Below the pieces are notes generated by a model that was not told the origin of the DNA, made no database searches, and was given only the letters and a program-made list of their open reading frames with translations. Below are positions 1 to 8,180 of a stretch of DNA of 64,000 nt, piece by piece. Origin of the DNA: UBA11650 sp963997925 (lineage in GTDB: Bacteria > Chloroflexota > Dehalococcoidia > Lucifugimonadales > UBA3495); NCBI GenBank assembly GCA_963997925.1, contig CAXEOX010000001.1, positions 1-64,000 of the forward strand, given 5' to 3'. The position numbers were made by a program, and so were the translations under genes. Position 1 is the stretch's first letter. Each line of letters begins with the position of its first letter.

Positions 1-556
1 AGGAGTCCAAACCCACCACCACTCTCAGGTTTTTCTCCCCTTAAAAGTGTCCCATTATCGCTGAACGCCTACAGTCTCTAAGAAAAGCGCCTCGGCACAG
101 TCGGGTTCTCTTTGGCAAGCAGCGTGACGTTTGAGCGGCCAATCGCTTGTCGGCCCCCCGAGCCCTCAGGGCTCTAACCACCTGCGGGCACTCGGGGGCT
201 TTCAAACCCAAGCCCCAGCCTCCGTTACCTCGCCGCCAAGCTCCGCATCTGATCCAGCACGGCAAATGACCGTCCTCCGGTGGCATGAGGAACTTGTAGC
301 CTTCTTGGACTAGGTGGTCCATGACGATCACTTCGAAATTGATACTGAGGCGCGCTGTCTTCGCGGCATGGCGCATTACCAACAACTGGCCCTGGTGTCC
401 TTTAACCTCCGATCTACCGGTGTAGGGCTGCCTGTATTGAACAATCGCATATTGTTTATCACACAATATCTCTGAAAATGATAATCACTTGGTGCTATTG
501 TCAATCAAGATAGTAAATTATGTTCAATATCGAAATATACGAGGAAGGCACGAAAC
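1..556. other. Mostly non-coding region with dyads and an aldolase-gene relic
   Basis: I see no convincing intact gene here. A 141-residue minus-strand reading frame (41-466) exists but resembles no family outside the short aldolase relic at 210-323. Two dyads are visible: 8-bp arms at 155-162 and 191-198, and a 21-bp dyad at 449-469 (ATATTGT, 7-nt spacer, ACAATAT) in AT-rich sequence just upstream of the small ORF at 557. The latter could be an operator, by inference only. Confidence 0.5.
210..323 (-). pseudogene. Relic: duplicated 3' end of HpcH/HpaI aldolase gene
   Basis: Positions 210-323 align with 941-1055, the 3' end of the intact aldolase gene just downstream, at roughly 90 percent identity by eye. 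The matching peptide is MDHLVQEGYKFLMP here and MDRLVQEGYKFLMP in the intact gene. The alignment includes the stop codon (225-227 here, 956-958 in the full copy). A single missing base near the 273-278 segment throws the reading frame off before the stop, so this copy is not functional. Homology ends abruptly on both sides, suggesting a partial tandem duplication or deletion of an older second aldolase gene. Confidence 0.85.
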
Positions 557-730
557 ATGGTTACCTTAACAAAATTAATGCACAGCATTTTGCACCACGA
601 CACTGAAGAGACGAATCGCGACAGTCTCCGGCCAGTCAAGGGCATGACCGCACGTGACAACAGTGTCAGGGAACTTGAAGAGGCAAACCCCATGTGCATG
701 GCACAGGTAGTCGGTTACAGCGGCTTTTAG
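557..730 (+). CDS. Possible small protein, 57 residues, unknown
   Basis: This is an ATG-started ORF of 57 codons, below common length cut-offs. GAGGAAGG (541-548) lies 8 nt before the ATG, a good ribosome binding site. The upstream 449-540 stretch is AT-rich with a dyad and TTGTCA/TTATGT-like promoter elements. A hairpin followed by a T-rich tract (769-820) lies downstream. The product is polar with a histidine pair and acidic run (HHDTEE) and two cysteine-free ends apart from one Cys near the C-terminus. I do not recognise it and see no membrane segment. It could be a chance ORF; the signals either side are the only support. Confidence 0.35.
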   Translation: MVTLTKLMHSILHHDTEETNRDSLRPVKGMTARDNSVRELEEANPMCMAQVVGYSGF

Positions 731-768
731 TCTGTATAAATTCCGAGAGCAAGCCTAGTTCCGAGTCG

Positions 769-820
769 TCCGCTCCCCGCGGGGTTTCCTGTAAACGGAA
801 GCCTGGAGGAGCGGATTTGT
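769..820 (+). terminator. Hairpin with T-rich tail, possible terminator
   Basis: Arms TCCGCTCC (769-776) and GGAGCGGA (808-815) are perfect complements. They enclose a smaller GC-rich stem (CCCGCGGGG) and a TTCC/GGAA stem, and are followed by ATTTGTTTGT. This could end the transcript of the small ORF at 557-730, or be part of a structured RNA. Confidence 0.4.
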
Positions 821-955
821 TTGTGGCTGAGAAGCGCTTTTTACCGTTAGCGTTGCTACTTTCTGATTTACCCCTCTTGAGGCCTTCCGCTAGTTTCAGG
901 CCTGCTCCGAAATCGAGGGCCGCCACTCCCTAGAACCCCAAAGCCCCAGCATCCG

Positions 956-1816
956 TTACCTCCCCGCCAAGCTTCGCATCTGGTTCAGCACGGCGAAAGA
1001 CCGTCCTGCCGATGGCATGAGGAACTTGTAGCCTTCTTGGACTAGGCGGTCCATGTTGTCGGCGTCGGGGTGGGGGTGTCCACAGGGGACGTTGTTCTCT
1101 TTGCATATTCGTAGGATGGTGTTGATTGCTGCCGCCACGTCCGGGTGGTCGTACTCTCTGGGGTGTCCCATCTCCTGGCTCAGGTCTCCTTCTCCGATTA
1201 GGACCACGCCTATTCCAGGCACCTCTTTAAGTATCGACGGGAGGTTGTCGATGGCCAAAAGGTCTTCGCATTGGATGATTACCAGAACCTCGCCTTGGGG
1301 AGCCAAGGGCCAAACGTCCGCCCTGGCGTAGTATTCCTGCGACGTTAGACCCCAGTATCGGGCGGCCCTGGTTGGGGCGTCGCCTCTGATGCCGGGCGGG
1401 TTGTAGTTGGAGACCTCGGGCATTCGAGGATAGCGGCAGGCCCTGACTGCGTTCCAGGCCTCGTCCACGGTGCTGATGTGGGGAAAGACGATGCCATAGA
1501 TACCCAGGTCCAGTACCTGTTTGGCGATCCACTGGTTCATCTCGCCGCCGTTTGGCGGGATGCGGACCATGGGGGTTACTGCCGGAGCCAATGTTCCGCC
1601 GTCCAATATCTGGCGGCGGCCGAGCATGTGCTGCAAAGCGTCGCGAAGATTCGGCGCGTCGAAGGGGCCGTGCTCCATCTCGAAAACAACCCCATCCAGA
1701 GGCGCCGCTCCCAAGGCAGCGGCGCTGTCTATATCCGCTGGGGAAAACGTCGTGAACGCGGTCTTCCCCTCTTCCAATGCTTTAATTACTCCATTGAGCC
1801 TGGGTATCTCCGCCAT
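956..1816 (-). CDS. HpcH/HpaI family aldolase
   Basis: This 286-residue protein belongs to the class II HpcH/HpaI aldolase / citrate lyase family, which cleaves 4-hydroxy-2-oxo acids to pyruvate and an aldehyde using a divalent metal. Visible family features are EMEHGPF (active-site His), PMVRIP (substrate Arg), the CRYPR segment after the central strand, IQCED (metal Glu) and GEGDLSQ (metal Asp). The ATG at 1816 is preferred over an upstream in-frame codon at 1834 because GGAGGG lies 6 nt before it. It is divergent from the LigJ-like hydratase at 1969; the two could act consecutively on a hydroxylated oxo-diacid. A decayed copy of its 3' end lies at 210-323. The exact substrate is not predictable. 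Confidence 0.9.
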   Translation of the reverse strand: MAEIPRLNGVIKALEEGKTAFTTFSPADIDSAAALGAAPLDGVVFEMEHGPFDAPNLRDALQHMLGRRQILDGGTLAPAVTPMVRIPPNGGEMNQWIAKQVLDLGIYGIVFPHISTVDEAWNAVRACRYPRMPEVSNYNPPGIRGDAPTRAARYWGLTSQEYYARADVWPLAPQGEVLVIIQCEDLLAIDNLPSILKEVPGIGVVLIGEGDLSQEMGHPREYDHPDVAAAINTILRICKENNVPCGHPHPDADNMDRLVQEGYKFLMPSAGRSFAVLNQMRSLAGR

Positions 1817-1968
1817 GTTCGGTCCCTCCGTCACAAAATGCTGGCTGACTGATGCCGAGGGATTGTAGCAGAACGGAAATTAGGTGCCAACGTGAAGGCA
1901 TCCTGTTACAATTTCCGGGCTATAAAGAATGCACCCCTCTGACGTACCCTTCTGTAGTAGGAGCCACA

Positions 1969-2967
1969 ATGATTATCGACGCCCATGCCCACTACACCAG
2001 CGCCCCGCCCCAGTTGCAGGCTTTCCGGGGCCGGCAGATATCGGCCTACGCCCGCCCGAACAAGGGCATCCTCCAGATCAGCGATGAACAGTTGAAGGCT
2101 TCGGTAAAGGGTCAGGTCGATCGCATGGACGAATGGGGCATCGATCGGTTGATGTTCTCTCCTCAAGCTTCGGCCATGGGCCACCAGTTCGGAACTCCCC
2201 TCATCAGCCGCCACTGGACCGAGCACTGCAACGACCTGATCGGACGCATCGCCAAACTGTGGCCCGACCGTTTCAGCGCAGTGTGCCAGCTTCCCCAATC
2301 GCCGGGCGTGCCCCCGGAAGAATGGGTGGATGAACTGGACCGGTGCGTCAACGAACTGGGATTCGTCGCATGCAACATCAACCCGGATATCTCGGGCAGC
2401 GCCGATCCTTTCACACCATCGCTGAAAGACGAATGGTGGAATCCATTGTGGGAAAAGATGGTGGAGCTGAACATCCCCGGCACCATCCACGCCAGCTCCA
2501 CAATGAACCCAGCCTTCCACGTCACCAGTTCCCATTACATCGGCCAGCACCACAACGCAGGCGTGGAGATACTCAGCTCACGGGTGTTTCAAGACTTCCC
2601 TGACTTAAAAATCATCATTCCCCACGGCGGTGGAGCGATACCCTACCAGTGGTCGCGCCACCGTGGGACCCATGTCATGATGGGCTTGGAGCCATTTGAG
2701 GAAGCGGCCCGCCGCGTCTATTGGGACATGGCCATCTACGATCAGGCTTCCATGGAGATGCTGATACAGCGGGTGGGCGTGGACAACGTGCTGTTCGCCA
2801 CCGAGATGTTCGGTGCGGTTAACGCCATCGACCCGGAAACCGGCAGGTCTTTCGAGGACGTTCCGTCCATGTTCAGCGGCATCGACTGGCTGAGCGACGA
2901 AGACCGTCTCAAAATCACCGAAGGCAACGCTCGCAAGGTATATTCGCGATTGCCGGTGAAGGTCTAG
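1969..2967 (+). CDS. LigJ-like amidohydrolase (4-oxalomesaconate hydratase type)
   Basis: A 332-residue amidohydrolase-superfamily protein of the ACMSD/LigJ group. It begins MIIDAHAHY (HxH metal pair) and has the second-shell HGGGAIPYQ motif. The strand-8 acidic ligand is Glu in LFATEMFGAV instead of the usual Asp of GSD; that Glu, followed by AIDPETGR and a C-terminal GNARKVYSRL, is typical of 4-oxalomesaconate hydratase LigJ of the protocatechuate/gallate 4,5-cleavage pathway. I chose ATG 1969, after AGGAG at 1960, over an in-frame 39-codon extension. Genes for an FAH hydrolase and a VOC protein follow on the same strand, consistent with ring-cleavage catabolism. Related decarboxylases share most motifs, so the hydratase role is likely but unproven. 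Confidence 0.85.
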   Translation: MIIDAHAHYTSAPPQLQAFRGRQISAYARPNKGILQISDEQLKASVKGQVDRMDEWGIDRLMFSPQASAMGHQFGTPLISRHWTEHCNDLIGRIAKLWPDRFSAVCQLPQSPGVPPEEWVDELDRCVNELGFVACNINPDISGSADPFTPSLKDEWWNPLWEKMVELNIPGTIHASSTMNPAFHVTSSHYIGQHHNAGVEILSSRVFQDFPDLKIIIPHGGGAIPYQWSRHRGTHVMMGLEPFEEAARRVYWDMAIYDQASMEMLIQRVGVDNVLFATEMFGAVNAIDPETGRSFEDVPSMFSGIDWLSDEDRLKITEGNARKVYSRLPVKV

Positions 2968-3037
2968 TTATAAACACTGGCCTAGCAACTCAAGCATCCA
3001 ACACCAATCCAAGTAGGACATCAGGAGGAGAGTCAGG

Positions 3038-3988
3038 ATGAAATTTGTATTGTACGACGATGGCCGTCCGGGATTGCTCAGAGACGACGGCGTGGTGGAT
3101 ATCAGCGGAGTGACCGGTCCGTTGGGCGCATCCAGCGGACAGGCCGCGATGGAAGCCATCATTACCAACATCGACGATATGCAGGCCGACCTGACCCGTT
3201 TGCAGACAGAGGGCAGCGCCGTACCTCTGTCCAGCGTCAAGCTCCAGTCTCCCCTGCCCCGGCCGAACAAGGTCCTGTGCATGGGCGGGAATTATCGGGA
3301 GTTCGGACACCGGGAAGCTTCTCCCATGTGGGGCTTCCTGAAGGATTCAGACTCAGTCATCGGCCCAGGCGATACCGTTGTCCTCCCGCCCGACGACATC
3401 AACATCTTCCACCACGAGGCCGAGTTGGTCCTGGTGTTTGGAAAGGCCGGTAGCGGCGTGAGCCAAGCCGACGCCATGGAGCATGTCTTCGGCTACACTG
3501 CGGGGATCGACGTTTCCGCCCGCTTGCCCGCCAACGCCCGAGGCGGCGGACCCAGGAACACCACATCCATGCCCATTTCGCCGTGGAAATCTTTCCCGAC
3601 GTTCTGTCCTCTTGGCCCCTGCATCGTCACGAAAGACGAGATTACTGACCCGCAGAATCTTCAGATCCGCCTGTGGGTGGATGGGGAATTGCGGGTCAAC
3701 TACAACACCAACGACGCTGCCCACTCCATCTCCGAATCCATCGAGTGGGCCAACAACCTGGAAAGCTTCGGCCCCGGAGATGTCCTGTTCATGGGCACCA
3801 ACCATCAGGGGCTCGGAGCCATGCAGGACGGAGACAGCATCGAGGTAGAGGTTGAGGGTCCGGGCCGGTTCACCATCCAAGTGACCGACGCCTTGAAGCG
3901 CCGCTGGCCCAAAGGCGTGGACGAACTTACCGCCAAGGACATCCGGGACGGTACTGGACCTCCCGGCTCCAAGCAGCGCCCGCTATAG
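3038..3988 (+). CDS. Fumarylacetoacetate hydrolase (FAH) family protein
   Basis: This 316-residue protein has an N-terminal cap of about 70 residues and a C-terminal FAH fold. The metal-binding set of the family is present: HHEAELVLVF supplies two Glu and GYTAGIDVSAR supplies the Asp. PRPNKVLCMGGNY is the characteristic entry motif and ends in a family-typical EVEGPG strand. FAH-fold enzymes hydrolyse or decarboxylate 2,4-dioxo acids such as fumarylpyruvate or oxohepta-diendioate. AGGAGGAGA lies just before the ATG. It sits 70 nt after the LigJ-like gene and 29 nt before the VOC gene, suggesting a three-gene catabolic operon. Confidence 0.92.
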   Translation: MKFVLYDDGRPGLLRDDGVVDISGVTGPLGASSGQAAMEAIITNIDDMQADLTRLQTEGSAVPLSSVKLQSPLPRPNKVLCMGGNYREFGHREASPMWGFLKDSDSVIGPGDTVVLPPDDINIFHHEAELVLVFGKAGSGVSQADAMEHVFGYTAGIDVSARLPANARGGGPRNTTSMPISPWKSFPTFCPLGPCIVTKDEITDPQNLQIRLWVDGELRVNYNTNDAAHSISESIEWANNLESFGPGDVLFMGTNHQGLGAMQDGDSIEVEVEGPGRFTIQVTDALKRRWPKGVDELTAKDIRDGTGPPGSKQRPL

Positions 3989-4017
3989 CGCATCCTTTAG
4001 ACAGACAGGAGACAGTC

Positions 4018-4410
4018 ATGGAATACCACATCAATCACGTTCATATCAGAGCCTCTGACCCTAAGGCATCTGCCCAATGGTACGAGAAGTACTTCAACGC
4101 CGAGATTGTCTCGGAACGGGAAGTGATGCCGGGCACCATCACCATAGGTATGAAGATGGGCGGGCCGGTGCGCCTCAACATCTCGTCTCAGGCTGAAGGC
4201 GCGTCCCAAGACAGGGGGTCCGCCGAGTTGACCCACCTGGGCTTGGAACATTTCGGATTCGACGTTGAAGACCTTGACGCGGAGTTGACCCGGCTGAAAG
4301 AAGCCGGCGCCCGCATCGTGCTGCCGCGCACCGACGTGGTCGGCGGGACCAGATTAGCCTACATCGAAGGACCGGATGACGTCCTTATTGAACTGGTACA
4401 ACGCACCTGA
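4018..4410 (+). CDS. VOC (glyoxalase/bleomycin resistance) family protein
   Basis: A 130-residue single VOC module pair. The first beta-alpha-beta-beta-beta unit starts YHINHVHIRA with its metal His. The second starts HLGLEHFGFDV and ends with an IELVQ strand bearing the usual metal Glu. Members are isomerases, lyases or extradiol dioxygenases. AGGAGA precedes the ATG. Position directly downstream of FAH and LigJ-like genes suggests an isomerase or dioxygenase in the same pathway, but the sequence alone does not fix the reaction. Confidence 0.88.
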   Translation: MEYHINHVHIRASDPKASAQWYEKYFNAEIVSEREVMPGTITIGMKMGGPVRLNISSQAEGASQDRGSAELTHLGLEHFGFDVEDLDAELTRLKEAGARIVLPRTDVVGGTRLAYIEGPDDVLIELVQRT

Positions 4411-4444
4411 TTTCTAAGATGGTTACGCTTAAAGGTTCTACTCA

Positions 4445-5203
4445 GTGACCGGCCAGCCGGAATGGTGGCAAGATTTTTTCTCTGGTCTCGCCTTGGACTT
4501 CGTCCGCCATTCGCGAGACGAAGAAGATACCTTCGCCGAAGCGGACTTTATCCAGGAGGCGCTTGAGCTTCCTGAGGAGTCCCGGCTGCTGGATGTACCC
4601 TGCGGCGGCGGGCGTCTAACCCTGGAGATGGCTTCCCGGGGCTATCGAGTCACCGGCGTCGACATCAGTCCAGATCTCATATCCGACGGCACCAGCCAGA
4701 TCTACGCTGAGCGGTCACCGGTAACCTTCGAACAACGCGACATGCGGGACCTACCCTGGCAGGAAGAGTTCGACGGGGCTTTCTGCTTCTGGAGCAGCTT
4801 CGGTTATTTCGACGACGCCGGGAACCTCGCTTTCCTGAAGGCAGTCCACAACGCCCTGAAGCCGGGCGCGTCTCTCTTGCTAGACACCCCCCTCATCGAA
4901 ACCCGCCTTCCCGAGATGGAATCCCAGGAAAGAGTCTGGTTCCCAGTGGGAGACCTGCTGGCCTTGGAAGAGCGCGGCTTCGACCATGAAACCAGCCGGG
5001 TGGAGTCCGAGTGGACCTTCATTCGAGGGAGTCAGGTAGAGCAAAAACTTCTATCGCTTCGCCTGTACACCTACCGGGAACTCTGCGCCATGCTGGAAGA
5101 AGCGGGCTTCGGCAACCACCAAGCCTACGGTTCTATGGACGGGGAGCCCTTTGAGTTGGGTGCGACTTGGCTGTACATGATGACGACTAAGGTAGAAACC
5201 TAG
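4445..5203 (+). CDS. Class I SAM-dependent methyltransferase
   Basis: This 252-residue protein has a Rossmann-like methyltransferase core. Motif I is LLDVPCGGGRLT (around residues 48-59), motif II is VTGVDISPDL with the acidic ribose-binding residue, and DMRDLPW and FDGAFCFWSSFGYF follow. The C-terminal part (YTYRELCAMLEEAGF) is typical of small-molecule methyltransferases. The start is GTG at 4445, 34 nt after the VOC gene. No substrate can be named. It could be the last gene of the upstream operon. Confidence 0.88.
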   Translation: MTGQPEWWQDFFSGLALDFVRHSRDEEDTFAEADFIQEALELPEESRLLDVPCGGGRLTLEMASRGYRVTGVDISPDLISDGTSQIYAERSPVTFEQRDMRDLPWQEEFDGAFCFWSSFGYFDDAGNLAFLKAVHNALKPGASLLLDTPLIETRLPEMESQERVWFPVGDLLALEERGFDHETSRVESEWTFIRGSQVEQKLLSLRLYTYRELCAMLEEAGFGNHQAYGSMDGEPFELGATWLYMMTTKVET

Positions 5204-5253
5204 TACTTCGCTAAGTTGTTCGGATACGTTGGGAGCCCTATGGAACCACCCTG

Positions 5254-5302
5254 ATCACCTCAGTCCGCAAGCCCTGCGGCCATGTCTGTCGCATGAGGTG
5301 AT
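5254..5302. repeat. Long-range inverted repeat after methyltransferase gene
   Basis: ATCACCTCA (5254-5262) and TGAGGTGAT (5294-5302) are perfect complements. A small CCGCA/TGCGG stem lies inside. There is no T-run, so a simple intrinsic terminator is unlikely. It could structure the methyltransferase mRNA end or the toxin-antitoxin leader. Confidence 0.4.
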
Positions 5303-5325
5303 GAGTCTTCTATTCTGATAAAATA

Positions 5326-5351
5326 AATGTAGATTCAAATGAGTCTACATT
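5326..5351. promoter_or_regulatory. Palindromic operator of the toxin-antitoxin operon
   Basis: AATGTAGA (5326-5333) and TCTACATT (5344-5351) form a perfect 8-bp inverted repeat with a 10-bp spacer, 17 nt before the antitoxin ATG. A TAAAAT element (5319-5324) directly upstream could be the -10 box. Phd/VapB-type antitoxins commonly bind such palindromes to repress their own operon; that this one is used so is inferred. Confidence 0.6.
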
Positions 5352-5368
5352 GAAAACGGGGCCCGGAT

Positions 5369-5632
5369 ATGGAAGAAATCGGCATCCGAGAGCTCAAACA
5401 AAGGGCTAGTGAGATACTCCGGCAGGTTCGGGAAGAACATGAAAGCTTCTCCGTTACCTACCGGGGGAAGGTCGTTGCCAAGTTGGTGCCTGCGATGGAC
5501 CCATCTGCGGACCAGGAAGTGGCTTCGGCAATCTGGACTCGGATGGACGATTTATCCCGGGAGGTCTCCGCTCATTGGCCCACCGGATCGTCGGCGTCGG
5601 AGGCTGTCAGTGAGCAACGGCGGGAACTATAA
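5369..5632 (+). CDS. Phd/YefM-family antitoxin
   Basis: An 87-residue protein whose first 50 residues match the Phd/YefM DNA-binding fold: IGIRELKQRASEILRQV, then FSVTYRGKVVAKLVP. The C-terminal part is variable and should wrap around the toxin. Its TAA stop directly abuts the GTG of the PIN toxin gene, so the two are surely co-translated. A palindrome at 5326-5351 probably is its autoregulatory operator. Confidence 0.92.
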   Translation: MEEIGIRELKQRASEILRQVREEHESFSVTYRGKVVAKLVPAMDPSADQEVASAIWTRMDDLSREVSAHWPTGSSASEAVSEQRREL

Positions 5633-6040
5633 GTGTATGTGGTTGATGCCAGCGTCTGGGTCAGCCGGTTCGTCCTCAACGATGTCCACCACGAACCCAG
5701 CTACAGCTGGTTAGAGGGTACCGTCATCCGTGGGGAGTTAATAGTGGCTCCCGCATTGTTGCTTGCCGAGGTTGCTGGAGCGATATCCCGGCGCACTGGG
5801 CGGCCCGAGTTGGCGGCGCAAGCAGTAGACCTGCTGGAGCAGTTGCCCAACTCCCGGCTGGTAGCGATCGACCCCCACCTGGCCCGCCACGCCGCCCTCC
5901 TCGCCGGTGAACACCGGTTGAGGGGCAGCGACTCCTTCTATGTAGCTCTGGCCCAACAGTTGGGATTCTCCCTCGTCACTTGGGACCGGGAACAGGCGGA
6001 ACGGGGCAGTGCTGCCACGCCCGTGATTACCCCTGGGTAG
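5633..6040 (+). CDS. VapC-type PIN-domain ribonuclease toxin
   Basis: A 135-residue PIN domain. Conserved acidic metal-binding residues are visible: VVDASVWV (Asp near residue 4), a Glu in LLLAEVAGA, Asp in LRGSDSFYVALA, and VTWDREQ near the C-terminus. PIN toxins cleave RNA, often initiator tRNA or rRNA. The GTG start lies immediately after the antitoxin stop with no spacer. The gene pair is a typical mobile-style addiction module. Confidence 0.93.
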   Translation: MYVVDASVWVSRFVLNDVHHEPSYSWLEGTVIRGELIVAPALLLAEVAGAISRRTGRPELAAQAVDLLEQLPNSRLVAIDPHLARHAALLAGEHRLRGSDSFYVALAQQLGFSLVTWDREQAERGSAATPVITPG

Positions 6041-6103
6041 GAATAGGGCCGGTGTAATTTAGCTGTGATGGGTGGCAATAAGCCCACCCAACATGAACTA
6101 GAA

Positions 6104-6136
6104 AAGGCCCGCCCCGAGCTTATCGGAGCGGGCCTT
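6104..6136. terminator. Bidirectional intrinsic terminator between vapC-like and pilin genes
   Basis: AAGGCCCGC (6104-6112) pairs with GCGGGCCTT (6128-6136). On the minus strand the stem is followed by TTTTC, fitting termination of the pilin gene. It lies between convergent genes. Confidence 0.75.
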
Positions 6137-6170
6137 CTTGGCGCTAAGAGGTGAGCGTCCTCGGAGAGGA

Positions 6171-6623
6171 CTAGGCCGGGGTGGCGCAGGCGGCGGCTTT
6201 GGCGTCGTCGGGGACCGCTTCCACACCGTCGGTCTTATTCTGAGCGCAAACGTTGCCCTTGGAGTCCCAGCAGTAGAAGAACTTGGTACTGTTCTTCTTT
6301 AGGTAGCCGTCCAGGGTTCCGGCGCCGGTGCCGGCGGGCAAGGCGGTCCAGGTGTTCTGGCCATTGCTGGTGGTTCCCTTATCATTGGCGGTTACGGCTA
6401 CGATGCCCTTGTCAGCCATCATGGCGTTCATGGCGGATTGAATGGTTTCGGTTTCAGCCTTCAGAGCTCCCTCGTCGCCTTTGCCAGCGAATTTGGTCAC
6501 TAATGGCACAGTGATCGCAGCCAGGGCAACGATGATGCCGATGACTACTAGTAGCTCGATAAGGGTGAAGCCACCTTCCCGCTTTTCTGACCTTCCCATC
6601 GCCTTTTTAATGAATTCTCGCAT
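6171..6623 (-). CDS. Type IV pilin-like / pseudopilin protein
   Basis: This 150-residue protein starts with a basic leader (MREFIKKAMGRSEKREGG) followed by FTLIELLVVIGIIVALA, the classic class III signal: prepilin peptidase cleaves before the Phe, and Glu5 of the mature protein is present. The rest has a helical spine and a Gly/Thr-rich globular part with two or three Cys that could form disulfides. I chose ATG 6623 because GGAGGAGG lies just upstream; a longer 171-residue frame adds an unlikely leader. No assembly ATPase or prepilin peptidase is nearby, so it depends on machinery elsewhere. Confidence 0.9.
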   Translation of the reverse strand: MREFIKKAMGRSEKREGGFTLIELLVVIGIIVALAAITVPLVTKFAGKGDEGALKAETETIQSAMNAMMADKGIVAVTANDKGTTSNGQNTWTALPAGTGAGTLDGYLKKNSTKFFYCWDSKGNVCAQNKTDGVEAVPDDAKAAACATPA

Positions 6624-6818
6624 CTTTGGTTCCTCCTCCGTTCTTGTTTTCCGCCGCCTGATTGTTGGCAGAAGCATTAACATCATTCTAGACAGACTGG
6701 GAGGGACCTTCTGTGATTGATGTCCGGTTGAGATGTGGCATTGGTCACATTAGTCCTGGCCCCATCTTTTCCACTCCCAGTAATCGAATCGTACCTGTAC
6801 AGATAAGGAGTGTCTAAA

Positions 6819-6852
6819 GTAAAAACCCCCTGAAGTTTCAGGGGGTTTTTAC
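6819..6852. terminator. Perfect palindromic bidirectional terminator
   Basis: A 16-bp perfect stem with a 2-nt centre. A-run, five C, and mirror-image five G and T-run make an intrinsic terminator usable from either strand. It ends the minus-strand Rieske gene at 6897. Confidence 0.9.
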
Positions 6853-6896
6853 TCTACGAACCTACCGAACCTTGATCCGGGGCTGTCGGCCGGAGG

Positions 6897-8180
6897 CTAG
6901 AACGGAGCGCCAGTTGGGTACATCTCATCTTTAAGGGAATCCAACCATTGGGCATCCGGAGGCAAGACACGCTCGATGGCGCGAATATCATAGTAGGACT
7001 CATCGACACCCAGGGGACTTCCGCCGTCTTCCACCGTTTTAGCACCGTTCAGAAGTAGCCTGCGCGCTGCGACAATCGCCTTGTCGGTTTGGCTCAGCAT
7101 CTCTTTACTTCGGTCAACTATTGGCCCCATGGCTTCCTGAACCGCTCGGTCTTGTTGATTAACCCCCTCGATCCCGGTGAAGGTCTCCGTTTTTTGCACT
7201 TCCCGGTTTATACCCCAACTGTTGCCCTTGTTGAGATAAGCGCGAAATCCGTTCTTCTCATCAAAGAAGCTGGGACCGTTGCCCCAGAAAGACTCGTTCC
7301 GCTCTTGGGGTTCCAGTGGATTGTCCAGACTGTAGTACCAATTCCAAGTCATGCAATGCTCGTCGTCTATGGGCACCCACATGTGGCCGCCCATCTTAAA
7401 CTTGGTGATGGCGCCTTCCGGGGTGTGCTCTTGAATCGCCCGAATCTGATGAAAAGGCATCACATAATGGTAAGTACGAATGTAGTCGCCCTTATCCTCT
7501 CCCAGAGGACGCATTGAGGCGTAAGTGTAGCCGTAGGGAGTGTTCTTGACGTCCAGCCTGGCAGCGGGCGTCTTAGATCGCATGCCGCCCAGACCTGCCC
7601 TGTTGCTTCCCTCAAACTTACGGTGCAGGAAGGAAGTGTGAACAGAGTCTAGGCCACCTTCCATGGCCTGCAGCCAATTGCATTCCTGCATACCTTTGGA
7701 TACGTGAAGGTGTGTATCCGGCTGTCGAGTCCACTCAAAGCTGGGCGGCGGAGGCTGCTTCCCCTTCGGACCCATGTACGCCCAGATAACGCCCCCAATC
7801 TCCTCAGTTGGATATGCCTTGATCTGGACCTTTTCCTTGAAGTCATATTCCGGCAGCTCGTTGGGCATATCGACACACTGGCCGGTGGCGTCATACTTCC
7901 AGCCGTGGAACACGCACCGTAGGCCATCTTCCTCATTGCGGCCAAGCCACAGCGAAGTGCGGCGGTGGGGGCACCACTCGTCAATCAGTCCCACACGTCC
8001 GCTGGTGCCGCGAAAGGCCACCAAGTCCTCTCCCAGGATGCGAACCCGGACCGGAGGGCAGTCCGGCTCCGGAAGTTCCCATGATAGGGCCACCGGCTGC
8101 CAGTACCGCCGCATCAGCTCTCCCATGGGGGTGCCCTCTCCTACACGAGTGAGCGTTTCATTGTCCTTCACGGATACCAT
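6897..8180 (-). CDS. Rieske non-heme iron oxygenase, alpha subunit
   Basis: A 427-residue aromatic-ring hydroxylating oxygenase of the phthalate dioxygenase type. The N-terminal Rieske motif is WCPHRRTSLWLG then CVFHGWKYD (CxH...CxxH). The catalytic mononuclear iron site shows as GGLDSVHTSFLHRKF (Asp, then His-x4-His). ATG 8180 follows AGGAGG by 7 nt. The protein should receive electrons from a separate reductase, which is absent here. A zinc dehydrogenase lies upstream on the same strand. Family members hydroxylate or O-demethylate aromatic acids. Confidence 0.93.
   Translation of the reverse strand: MVSVKDNETLTRVGEGTPMGELMRRYWQPVALSWELPEPDCPPVRVRILGEDLVAFRGTSGRVGLIDEWCPHRRTSLWLGRNEEDGLRCVFHGWKYDATGQCVDMPNELPEYDFKEKVQIKAYPTEEIGGVIWAYMGPKGKQPPPPSFEWTRQPDTHLHVSKGMQECNWLQAMEGGLDSVHTSFLHRKFEGSNRAGLGGMRSKTPAARLDVKNTPYGYTYASMRPLGEDKGDYIRTYHYVMPFHQIRAIQEHTPEGAITKFKMGGHMWVPIDDEHCMTWNWYYSLDNPLEPQERNESFWGNGPSFFDEKNGFRAYLNKGNSWGINREVQKTETFTGIEGVNQQDRAVQEAMGPIVDRSKEMLSQTDKAIVAARRLLLNGAKTVEDGGSPLGVDESYYDIRAIERVLPPDAQWLDSLKDEMYPTGAPF

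Noticed and set aside
41..466. 141-residue minus-strand ORF as a gene
   Set aside because: It merely runs through the aldolase relic after a frameshift and has no recognisable domain or RBS.
666..933. Overlapping ORFs on both strands (666-926 and 694-933)
   Set aside because: Mutually antisense, without RBS, in a hairpin-rich region.
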